Shown one piece after another: positions 1-5,188 of a DNA stretch of 5,188 bases (position 1 is the first letter of the stretch; every line of letters starts with the position of its first letter). The notes under the pieces are model-generated. The model ran no database searches. It was not told the origin of the DNA and worked only from the letters and a program-made list of their open reading frames with translations. The stretch spans positions 1 to 5,188 of the forward strand of contig VXZL01000124.1 of assembly GCA_009845505.1 (NCBI GenBank), in the 5' to 3' direction. The position numbers were made by a program, and so were the translations under genes. Source of the DNA: Candidatus Poribacteria bacterium (GTDB lineage Bacteria > Poribacteria > WGA-4E > WGA-3G).

Positions 1-78
1 ATATTACATCACATATAGATAAGAAGTGGAATAATCATCGCAAACAACTTAGTTCTCATACCATATAGGTCTCAAGTA

Positions 79-107
79 TTGTTGTCTCATAGCGTACGCT
101 TTATAAG
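79..107 (+). promoter_or_regulatory. Candidate sigma70-type promoter for rpsO-pnp
   Basis: TTGTTG at 79-84 and TATAAG at 102-107 are separated by 17 bases, the ideal spacing for a housekeeping sigma factor. The -10 box matches the consensus at five of six positions but the -35 box at only three. Transcription would start near 114 and give a leader of about 77 bases before S15. The 10-base palindrome AGCGTACGCT (91-100) lies in the spacer. No other promoter candidate in the first 190 bases looked better, but the match is modest and the real promoter could lie upstream of the window. Confidence 0.35.
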
Positions 108-130
108 ATGATTTTTAATGAGACCGAATG

Positions 131-151
131 AACAGGTTTCTAAAACCTGTT
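131..151 (+). repeat. Perfect hairpin in the rpsO leader, repeat-family member
   Basis: AACAGGTTT (131-139) and AAACCTGTT (143-151) form a perfect 9-base-pair stem around the three-base loop CTA. The core AGGTTTCTA followed by AACCT resembles the hairpins at 2899-2921 and 5075-5188, so this is probably a diverged member of the same family. It sits 22 bases upstream of the Shine-Dalgarno, inside the predicted leader. No T-run follows, so it is not an intrinsic terminator. A role in S15 autoregulation is possible, because S15 binds its own leader in several bacteria, but nothing here proves it. Confidence 0.6.
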
Positions 152-173
152 GTTTAAATCAGTTGTTCAACCC

Positions 174-181
174 AAAGGAGG
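174..181 (+). promoter_or_regulatory. Shine-Dalgarno that fixes the TTG start of rpsO
   Basis: AAAGGAGG is a near-perfect anti-16S complement and ends 9 bases before the TTG at 191. The strength of this site is the main reason for accepting the rare TTG start. The residues read from it ([11 protein letters not shown]) also align with the normal S15 N-terminus. Confidence 0.85.
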
Positions 182-190
182 CGAACGCAA

Positions 191-481
191 TTGGCAATTA
201 GTGCAGCAGAGAAGAAGGAACTCATGCAACAGCATCAGCTACACCAACAGGATACTGGCTCTCCGGAGGCACAAGTGGCAATTTTAACTGCGCGTATTCG
301 ACAGTTGACTGAACACTTTCAGACACACCGGAAGGATTATCATTCCCGCCACGGACTTTTCCGTCTTGTTGGTAAGCAGCGCCGTTTGTTACGGTATCTA
401 TACAAAAAGGATGTTACGCGCTATTACCGTTTAATTGATGAACTTGGAATTCGTGACACTATCGGATCGAGGAGAAGTTAG
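191..481 (+). CDS. rpsO: 30S ribosomal protein S15
   Basis: S15 is a primary-binding protein of the small ribosomal subunit. It contacts helices 20-22 of 16S rRNA, nucleates the platform and forms an intersubunit bridge. The 96-residue product carries the complete family signature at about residues 39-71: L-x2-H-F, D49, S52, L56, then L and Y. His42, Asp49 and Ser52 are the conserved rRNA contacts. The [10 protein letters not shown] segment at 21-30 is nearly the same as in E. coli S15. Length is about seven residues above the usual 89, from a short basic C-terminal extension (DTIGSRRS) after the conserved LGIR. The start is TTG behind a strong Shine-Dalgarno. The gene lies directly upstream of pnp, its classic partner, and both are probably co-transcribed. 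Identity is secure. Confidence 0.97.
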   Translation: MAISAAEKKELMQQHQLHQQDTGSPEAQVAILTARIRQLTEHFQTHRKDYHSRHGLFRLVGKQRRLLRYLYKKDVTRYYRLIDELGIRDTIGSRRS

Positions 482-518
482 GTTTTGCGTTGGTGACACG
501 ACGAAAAAATGGAAATAC

Positions 519-523
519 AGGAG
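519..523 (+). promoter_or_regulatory. Shine-Dalgarno selecting the pnp start
   Basis: AGGAG lies 11 bases upstream of the ATG at 535. No comparable site precedes the in-frame TTG at 490 or GTG at 493, which lie within 15 bases of the rpsO stop. This favours 535 as the start of PNPase. Confidence 0.7.
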
Positions 524-534
524 TAGTATACAGA

Positions 535-2856
535 ATGAAAGTTGAAATGCAACTTGGGAGCGAGAAGTTATCAATTGAAACTGGGAAAGTTGCGAAACAG
601 GCAGACGGAGCAGTTTGGGTCCAATACGGTGGAACGGTTGTCTTAGTGACAGTAGTAGCCGATGACAGTGAACACGACTTGGATTTTTTTCCGTTAACAG
701 TAGATTACCGTGAGAGAGGTTATGCGACAGGACGTATTCCAACGGTCTACGGTAGACGTGAGCCACGTCCTGGAACATCAGAACAACTGATTGCCCGCTT
801 AATTGATCACTGCATTCGCCCTCTCTTTCCAAAAGATTTCAAGGCAGAAGTCCAAATTTTATGTAACGTGTTTTCATCGGACGGCATTCATCCAGCGGAT
901 GTTCCCGCACTTATCGGGACATCTGCGGCTTTGTCGATTTCCGATATTCCCTTTAACGGTCCAGTTGCCGCGGTCACAGTGGGGAAAATTGAAAATGAAT
1001 TGATAATCAACCCGAGTTATGAGGAATTACACGCCTCCGAGATGGAACTGTTCGTAAGTGGCAAAGCGGACGCCGTGATGTCTGTCGAAGGTAGTGGGCA
1101 TGAAATCCCAGAAGACGAAGTTATTGATACTATTGTTACTGCGCACGCGCAGATAAAAGAAATTATTAAACTTCAAGAAGGGCTGGCAGCGGTATGCAGT
1201 AACGCCAAACGCGATTATGCAGCCAAAGACATCGAATCAGACCTTAGCTCACGGGTCCGAAATCTCGCTACATCGCGGATTCGAGAATCTATCGGAATGG
1301 CAGACAAAAAACTGCGTGAAGATTATCTCGAACAGGTCCAAGAAGAAGTCCTATCAGAAATTCTTGAAGATACGCCTGAGGAAACGGATCCGAACGCGGC
1401 AAAGGACACGATTTCTATATTAAGCGAAATCGAAAAAGAAGAGATGCGCGAAGCCATTCTGACACAAGGTAAACGTGTTGATGGACGCGGTGTAACAGAT
1501 ATTCGTCCTATCTCTGGAGAGGTCGCGTTGCTTCCACACACCCACGGATCAGCACTCTTTACAAGGGGACAAACACAAGCACTCTGTGTAACGACTCTCG
1601 GTACATCAGGGGATGAAGATGTCCAACGCGGACTTGATGGTGAAGCCAGACACTCTTTCTTCCTACACTACAATTTTCCGCCCTTCAGTACGGGTGAAGT
1701 TAAACGCATGATGGGTCCCGGGCGTCGAGAGATTGGCCACGGTGCTTTGGCACAAAAAGCACTTGAACCTGTTATCCCAGAGAAAGAAGACTTCCACTAT
1801 ACCATCCGAGTGGTATCGGAAATCTTGGAATCTAATGCCTCATCGTCAATGGCAAGCGTCTGTGGTGCGACCTTGGCACTCTTGGATGCGGGTGTCCCGC
1901 TTAAAAGAGCTGTCGCCGGAATTGGGGTCGGTCTCATCAAAGAGGGAGAACAGGAAGCAATCCTTACCGACATGCTGGGTACCGAAGATTTCCTCGGCGA
2001 TATGGACTTTAAGGTCGCAGGGACCAGCGAAGGTGTCACTGCTATCCAGATGGACATCAAAATTGACGGCGTTAGCCCAGAGTTAATGCGCCGTGCAATC
2101 CATCAAGCCAAAGAGGCACGCCTCGCAGTCATTGATCAGATGAACGCTGTTATCGCGGAACCGCGTGCGGAACTCTCCCCTTACGCACCGCGAATCCACT
2201 CCCTTCAAATTGCGCAGCAGAAAATCAAAGACCTCATCGGACCACGCGGTAAAACCGTGCAAGGCATCCAAGAAGAGACGAATACAACCATCAACATTGA
2301 AGATGATGGTACTGTTGAGATTGCGGCTACAAGTGCTGAGGATGTCAAACGCGCCGAGGAAAAAGTGCTTGCAATCACAGCGATGCCCGAAATTGGGAAA
2401 GAGTACACTGGAAAGGTCGTCCGAACCGCGCCTTTTGGAGCATTTGTGGAAATCTTGCCCGGGAAGGATGGACTCGTTCATATCTCACAAATGGGAGATG
2501 GCTATGTCCGCCGCGCGGAGGACGTCATGCAGGTCGGTGATGAAGTCACCGTCCGTATTCTCACCATCGACGAGCAGGATCGCGTGGATCTGACCCTCGT
2601 CGCAGTAGGTGGAGTCCCGGTTGAAGAACTGAATATCGAGTCGAATGACGAGCGTGAATTCTCAACTGACCGAGAGGGTTCAAGAGACTATCGTGACACC
2701 GGACGTTCTGGCTATCGCGATAATCGCGGCGACTCACGGGATAGACGGGGTAACGATACTCGCGAACGTCGCAACAATCGTTATGACCAACGTGACAATA
2801 CACGCGACTTCCGGAATCGTCGCTCGCCACGTATCCCAAAAGGACGGCCTCGATAG
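535..2856 (+). CDS. pnp: Polyribonucleotide nucleotidyltransferase (PNPase)
   Basis: PNPase degrades RNA from the 3' end with phosphate, releasing nucleoside diphosphates, and can run in reverse to add 3' tails. It acts in the cytoplasm as a trimer in mRNA turnover. From the ATG at 535 the protein has 773 residues. The order is RNase PH domain 1 (about 4-145, with FFPLTVDYRER and RLIDHCIRPLFP), a helical linker (about 205-300), RNase PH domain 2 (about 310-535), KH (about 553-615, GPRG loop at 569-572), S1 (about 621-690) and a tail. Active-site features are intact: Arg397-Arg398 in GRREIGHG, the phosphate-binding SSS at 436-438, and metal ligands Asp485 and Asp491. Their numbering is one below that of the E. 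coli enzyme, which supports this start. The last ~68 residues are low-complexity, rich in Arg and Asp with RD and RG pairs, and probably disordered. Two TAG stops stand in tandem (2854-2859). The gene follows rpsO after 53 bases. Confidence 0.97.
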   Translation: MKVEMQLGSEKLSIETGKVAKQADGAVWVQYGGTVVLVTVVADDSEHDLDFFPLTVDYRERGYATGRIPTVYGRREPRPGTSEQLIARLIDHCIRPLFPKDFKAEVQILCNVFSSDGIHPADVPALIGTSAALSISDIPFNGPVAAVTVGKIENELIINPSYEELHASEMELFVSGKADAVMSVEGSGHEIPEDEVIDTIVTAHAQIKEIIKLQEGLAAVCSNAKRDYAAKDIESDLSSRVRNLATSRIRESIGMADKKLREDYLEQVQEEVLSEILEDTPEETDPNAAKDTISILSEIEKEEMREAILTQGKRVDGRGVTDIRPISGEVALLPHTHGSALFTRGQTQALCVTTLGTSGDEDVQRGLDGEARHSFFLHYNFPPFSTGEVKRMMGPGRREIGHGALAQKALEPVIPEKEDFHYTIRVVSEILESNASSSMASVCGATLALLDAGVPLKRAVAGIGVGLIKEGEQEAILTDMLGTEDFLGDMDFKVAGTSEGVTAIQMDIKIDGVSPELMRRAIHQAKEARLAVIDQMNAVIAEPRAELSPYAPRIHSLQIAQQKIKDLIGPRGKTVQGIQEETNTTINIEDDGTVEIAATSAEDVKRAEEKVLAITAMPEIGKEYTGKVVRTAPFGAFVEILPGKDGLVHISQMGDGYVRRAEDVMQVGDEVTVRILTIDEQDRVDLTLVAVGGVPVEELNIESNDEREFSTDREGSRDYRDTGRSGYRDNRGDSRDRRGNDTRERRNNRYDQRDNTRDFRNRRSPRIPKGRPR

Positions 2857-2898
2857 TAGAGAAAACCATCTGAATCACATTGCAATCCTAATATTGGT

Positions 2899-2930
2899 AG
2901 GCGAGGTTTCTAACCTCGCCTTTTTCCTTT
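2899..2930 (+). terminator. Intrinsic terminator of rpsO-pnp, built from a repeat copy
   Basis: AGGCGAGGTT (2899-2908) and AACCTCGCCT (2912-2921) form a perfect 10-base-pair, GC-rich stem with a TCT loop. The T-rich run TTTTTCCTTT (2921-2930) follows at once. It lies 43 bases after the pnp stop. This is a textbook Rho-independent terminator. The hairpin shares the GGTTTCYAACC core and preceding GTAG with the 38-base tandem units at the right edge, so it is also a member of the dispersed repeat family. Confidence 0.88.
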
Positions 2931-2937
2931 AAGTATT

Positions 2938-2966
2938 TTGCATATCATTTATTTTTTTGCTATAAT
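2938..2966 (+). promoter_or_regulatory. Strong extended -10 promoter for the envelope gene cluster
   Basis: A perfect TATAAT (2961-2966) is preceded by the extended -10 element TG-C (2958-2960). TTGCAT (2938-2943) stands 17 bases upstream as a partial -35 box. The stretch from about 2921 to 3015 is strongly AT-rich, unlike the coding sequence on either side. Transcription would start near 2973, giving a leader of about 190 bases before the small membrane protein gene. A second, weaker extended -10 candidate (TGG then TAAAAT) lies at 2984-2992. Confidence 0.7.
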
Positions 2967-2972
2967 TTGTAT

Positions 2973-3162
2973 ATACGCTTTTATGGTAAAATTTAAAAAT
3001 AATAAAAATAGATAGACATCCACCCCTCAAATGGTAGGTGAGGTTTTGCAGCGTACTCGCTCCCGGTTTATGCCACACGGAGAACCTGAATACCGTTGAT
3101 TCTGATTCATGCGACGTGCATTCTAACCTCGTCAACACTAACGTAACAATAAGGTGCTAAAA
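2973..3162 (+). other. Long gene-free leader between promoter and membrane gene
   Basis: About 190 bases separate the predicted start of transcription from the first start codon. The first third is AT-rich. The rest has mixed composition and is enclosed by long-range pairing: GGTGAGGTT (3037-3045) can pair with AACCTCGTC (3125-3133), with two G-U pairs. Inside, GGTT (3065-3068) can pair with AACC (3083-3086), and CGGT (3064-3067) alternatively with ACCG (3092-3095). I do not recognise a known riboswitch or other RNA family here. I see no convincing small open reading frame. Confidence 0.4.
3034..3133 (+). repeat. Repeat copy split in two by a 74-base segment
   Basis: The left half GTAGGTGAGGTTT (3034-3046) matches 2897-2909 at 12 of 13 positions. 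The right half TTCTAACCTCGTC (3121-3133) matches 2908-2920 at 12 of 13. In the terminator copy these halves are fused; here 74 bases (3047-3120) lie between them. That segment begins and ends with TGCA. The halves still have complementary arms, so the RNA could fold as a long hairpin with a large apical region. Whether this arose by insertion into a repeat, or is a longer variant of the family, cannot be told from one example. Confidence 0.5.
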
Positions 3163-3423
3163 ATGAAGATAAGACGTAACACCCCTAAACACACTTTGGA
3201 CAAAGCAGATCTACTTGACCAGAAATGGGTAACCTACTTTTTAGCGATTGTTCTCATTCTGCTGGTCCTTGTCTTTGTTGTTTTACTATCGCCTACCTAT
3301 AAACGATACATTGTTGATACCGCCAAATCTGTGTTTTACGGTGGAAAGCAGAAAGCACCGCGTCCAAAGGCTTCACCCGCAAACTTCCAAAGCCCGGCGG
3401 TGCTAAACGGTTTAATATTCTGA
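3163..3423 (+). CDS. Small single-pass membrane protein, function unknown
   Basis: I do not recognise this 86-residue protein. It has a basic N-terminus (KIRRNTPKH), an acidic patch around 13-19, one strongly hydrophobic membrane segment at about 22-43, then a basic stretch (YKRY). A roughly 40-residue tail rich in Lys, Pro, Ala and Ser follows (GGKQKAPRPKASPA). The positive residues before the membrane segment favour an N-in orientation, but basic residues on both sides make this uncertain. The ATG at 3163 is chosen because AAGGTG (3151-3156) lies 6 bases upstream; an in-frame GTG at 3154 is part of that site. It is the first gene after the strong promoter and is followed by two lipoprotein genes in the same direction, so an envelope role is plausible but unproven. 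Amino-acid composition and the ribosome-binding site support a real gene. Confidence 0.72.
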   Translation: MKIRRNTPKHTLDKADLLDQKWVTYFLAIVLILLVLVFVVLLSPTYKRYIVDTAKSVFYGGKQKAPRPKASPANFQSPAVLNGLIF

Positions 3424-3498
3424 ACCTAACAGACGAGTACAGAACGACGATATAACACAAGTCGGATTACACTTTTTGGCAAAATTCAGGAGAGAAAG

Positions 3499-4017
3499 AT
3501 GTACAGGACCTTGTTCATGTTAGCACTGCTGACAACACTATCCCTATTGATTTCTGGGTGCGGTTACTATTCTAAATCAGAATATCTTGAGCATATTTCA
3601 ACCATCCGTATCTCGCCAATTGAAATTTTGGATGCCGATTTCGCTTATGACGCAACCTCTCAACGACCGTACGATGAAGTGATTCATGAAAAATTAACAC
3701 AGCGCTTCAATCGAAAATGGCGAGACGGAAACGATTCCGAATTTACGATGCGGATACAGGACTACAATTTAGTAGAATACGGCTTCGGTCCGCAAGGCGA
3801 GGTTGAAATGCTACGCATGACGCTACAAATTGAATATGAATTTCTGGATCGGGTTCGCAATACGATGATTGCTGAAAGGGACAACTATATCCAAGTTCAC
3901 GATTTCTATATCGTCCCAAATCGAGCTGAACCGATGGAATCATTAGCACAAGCCAGAGGTCTCATTGTCGAAGAGTTGATAGAAGACCTTTATAACAACC
4001 TTGCTGAACAGTGGTAA
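3499..4017 (+). CDS. LptE-like outer-membrane lipoprotein
   Basis: The 172-residue product has a lipoprotein signal peptide: a short N-terminus with one Arg, a hydrophobic core at 5-18, and lipobox ISGC with lipidated Cys21. The mature start CGYY, a beta segment STIRISPIEI (34-43), the helix at about 57-74 (PYDEVIHEKLTQRFNRKW), paired beta segments at about 81-135 and a C-terminal helix (146-171) match the layout of LptE/RlpB proteins. Those plug the LptD barrel and help place lipopolysaccharide in the outer membrane. Length fits the family (about 165-200). The family is very divergent and I rely on pattern only, so another small envelope lipoprotein is possible. AGGAG at 3488-3492, 6 bases before ATG, supports the start. 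The 75 bases upstream hold nothing else I can identify. No other lpt gene is visible in the window. Confidence 0.72.
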   Translation: MYRTLFMLALLTTLSLLISGCGYYSKSEYLEHISTIRISPIEILDADFAYDATSQRPYDEVIHEKLTQRFNRKWRDGNDSEFTMRIQDYNLVEYGFGPQGEVEMLRMTLQIEYEFLDRVRNTMIAERDNYIQVHDFYIVPNRAEPMESLAQARGLIVEELIEDLYNNLAEQW

Positions 4018-4030
4018 CAAGACGCTGCAC

Positions 4031-4035
4031 GGGAG
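4031..4035 (+). promoter_or_regulatory. Shine-Dalgarno that decides the DUF6599-like start
   Basis: GGGAG lies 10 bases before the ATG at 4046. The in-frame TTG at 4001, inside the preceding gene, has no good site. Starting at 4046 places a basic-hydrophobic signal peptide at the true N-terminus. Confidence 0.6.
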
Positions 4036-4045
4036 TCCTGCGCGA

Positions 4046-5128
4046 ATGAAATACAAGGCAACACACATTTTTTATAGACTTTCTCACTTTTCACTCGGCA
4101 CGCTACTCTTTTTTAGTTCAATGTTGATTTCGTGCGGAGAAGAACAAGGGAGCTGGACATCTGTCCAACAGGAAGCCGAATATATCTACGGTGTGTGGCA
4201 TAGCACCACAACAAAACAAGCGCAACAGACGATACTTGAAGTTGGAGAAAACATCAAGAACGCGTCAGGACTGTTAGCGCAATTCGTAACAACAGGAAAC
4301 AGCGTCCAAACAACTGTTCCACCCGAGCATCTTTTACCGAGTAATGGAGAATTATCGGGTTGGGTACAGTCGCGCGCGTCATCAACTTATGAGGGCAAAA
4401 CACTTTACCGTGATAGACCCTCGTCCCCGGATCTCTACTACGCTTACGGTTTCAAACGGCAGGCAGAAGTGGAATACGAAACGCCTCAATTCGGTTCAAA
4501 ACCGTTGATTTTACTCGAAGTTTTCGACATGGGTTCACCAGAAAACGCCCTTGGGATTTATAATTTCCATACCTACCCAAAAATGAGATTTGAATGGATT
4601 GGGAGCAAAGCGATGCTTTCAGGCAACTACCTCCGATTTTCAAAAGGAAAGTATTTCATTCAAATTGAGGGTTACGAAATAGCAACTGGCATCCGCGAGG
4701 GTATGGTCGCACTCGCTAAAATTATCGCTACACAGATAAAAGACCCTCCACCGGAACCGCCAATCCTTACCTTGTTACCGAGTCGCAATAAGGTAAACGG
4801 AAGTATCAAGTTATTCCGCTCAAATTGGGTATTGCGTCAACTCTACAGCACACTACCAGTCAATACACCACAATTAACGGATACAGCCATCGGGGTATCT
4901 GCGCGTTACCTGGACAACACGAAATCAACAAACTGGACGGATGCCCAAATTGTTTTCATCATCCGTTTTGCTGATACTGCTACTGCAGAATCTGCGTATA
5001 CGCTTTACCGGGATTCTTTAACGAAAGGAAAAATGCCTTTTGAAGTCGGAACGAGTGGAAACTTTCTCATCAACGAAGCCTCTTCTGTAGGAGGGGTTTC
5101 CAACCCCAATATGAAGTCTCTGCCGTAG
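4046..5128 (+). CDS. DUF6599-like lipoprotein with a repeat-encoded C-terminus
   Basis: The 360-residue product begins with a lipoprotein signal peptide: basic start (MKYK), hydrophobic core at about 15-28, lipobox LISC with Cys30. The region from about 95 resembles DUF6599 proteins: LLPSNGELSGW, LYRDRP, YYAYGFKR (about 131-138), then LEVFDMGSPENALGIYNF (about 157-174), SGNYLRFSKGKYFIQIEG, and a helix ending the first half near 245. A second, similar alpha/beta half follows (about 252-343, with IVFIIRFADTATAESAYTLY). The biochemical role of the family is not known to me. The last 17 residues (EASSVGGVSNPNMKSLP) and the TAG stop are encoded by the tandem repeat, so the original C-terminus has probably been replaced or shortened. 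The gene starts 28 bases after the LptE-like gene and is probably co-transcribed with it. Confidence 0.75.
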   Translation: MKYKATHIFYRLSHFSLGTLLFFSSMLISCGEEQGSWTSVQQEAEYIYGVWHSTTTKQAQQTILEVGENIKNASGLLAQFVTTGNSVQTTVPPEHLLPSNGELSGWVQSRASSTYEGKTLYRDRPSSPDLYYAYGFKRQAEVEYETPQFGSKPLILLEVFDMGSPENALGIYNFHTYPKMRFEWIGSKAMLSGNYLRFSKGKYFIQIEGYEIATGIREGMVALAKIIATQIKDPPPEPPILTLLPSRNKVNGSIKLFRSNWVLRQLYSTLPVNTPQLTDTAIGVSARYLDNTKSTNWTDAQIVFIIRFADTATAESAYTLYRDSLTKGKMPFEVGTSGNFLINEASSVGGVSNPNMKSLP

Positions 5129-5188
5129 AAGGGGTTTCCAACCCCGATACGAAGTCTCTGCCGTAGGAGGGGTTTCCAACCCCGATAC
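5075..5188 (+). repeat. Tandem array of 38-base hairpin units, open at the window edge
   Basis: Three head-to-tail units occupy 5075-5112, 5113-5150 and 5151-5188. Units 2 and 3 differ at one position (A or G after GTAG). Unit 1 differs from unit 2 at six. Each unit contains GGGGTT-TCC-AACCCC, a 6-base-pair stem with a three-base loop, preceded by GTAG as in the terminator copy at 2897. There are no spacers, so this is not a CRISPR array, and no T-run, so the hairpins are not classic terminators. Unit 1 and the first 16 bases of unit 2 are translated as the end of the lipoprotein. The array probably continues beyond the window. Confidence 0.93.

Noticed and set aside
490..534. Earlier PNPase starts at TTG 490 or GTG 493, adding about 15 residues.
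   Set aside because: No Shine-Dalgarno fits, the added residues do not resemble PNPase N-termini, and the ATG at 535 gives active-site numbering almost identical to E. coli.
482..534. RNase III-type processing hairpin between rpsO and pnp, as in E. coli autoregulation.
   Set aside because: The 53-base gap holds no substantial inverted repeat beyond the six-base GTATAC.
431..832. Minus-strand open frame of 133 codons over the start of pnp.
   Set aside because: It is antisense to the conserved RNase PH core of PNPase and has no independent protein-like features.
2083..2481. Minus-strand open frame of 132 codons over the KH and S1 region of pnp.
   Set aside because: The plus strand encodes well-conserved PNPase domains here; the reverse reading is a shadow.
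2929..3138. Minus-strand open frame of 69 codons across the intergenic region.
   Set aside because: It crosses the AT-rich promoter and both half-repeats, shows no recognisable domain, and its composition looks non-coding.
4001..4045. Earlier TTG start for the DUF6599-like gene overlapping the LptE-like gene.
   Set aside because: It would put 15 residues ahead of a good lipoprotein signal peptide and lacks a ribosome-binding site; ATG 4046 has GGGAG upstream.
5075..5188. Possible CRISPR array, because of regularly spaced hairpin-bearing repeats.
   Set aside because: The 38-base units are directly adjacent with no variable spacers, and no cas gene is present.

Overview
The window is bacterial chromosome with moderate base composition. 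It carries five plus-strand protein genes in two apparent transcription units, plus several copies of a short hairpin repeat. The dispersed hairpins with a GGTTTCYAACC core, the lipoprotein resembling the DUF6599 family and the LptE-like outer-membrane lipoprotein suggest a Gram-negative-type organism. From memory of such genomes, Candidatus Poribacteria or a close relative fits best. That assignment is an inference; no taxonomic marker was compared.

Region 1 (1-2930) is the widely conserved rpsO-pnp pair. A leader of about 190 bases holds a weak promoter candidate, a perfect hairpin and a strong Shine-Dalgarno. It precedes ribosomal protein S15, which starts at TTG. Polynucleotide phosphorylase follows 53 bases later. 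The enzyme is complete (two RNase PH domains, KH, S1, all recognised active-site residues) and ends in an arginine/aspartate-rich tail. A strong intrinsic terminator at 2899-2924 closes the unit; its hairpin is itself a copy of the dispersed repeat.

Region 2 (2931-3162) has no gene. An AT-rich stretch holds a very good extended -10 promoter at 2938-2966. It is followed by a leader of about 190 bases in which a repeat copy appears split into two halves around a 74-base segment.

Region 3 (3163-5188) carries three envelope genes: a small single-pass membrane protein of unknown function, an LptE-like lipoprotein probably linked to lipopolysaccharide transport, and a DUF6599-like lipoprotein. The last gene runs into a tandem array of 38-base units that reaches the window edge. 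The first unit and part of the second encode the last 17 residues and the stop codon.

I found no defence system, CRISPR array, transposase, tRNA or rRNA. The genes are mostly ordinary housekeeping and envelope functions. The part worth a second look is the hairpin repeat family, which appears here in four roles or forms: leader hairpin, terminator, split copy and gene-ending tandem array.
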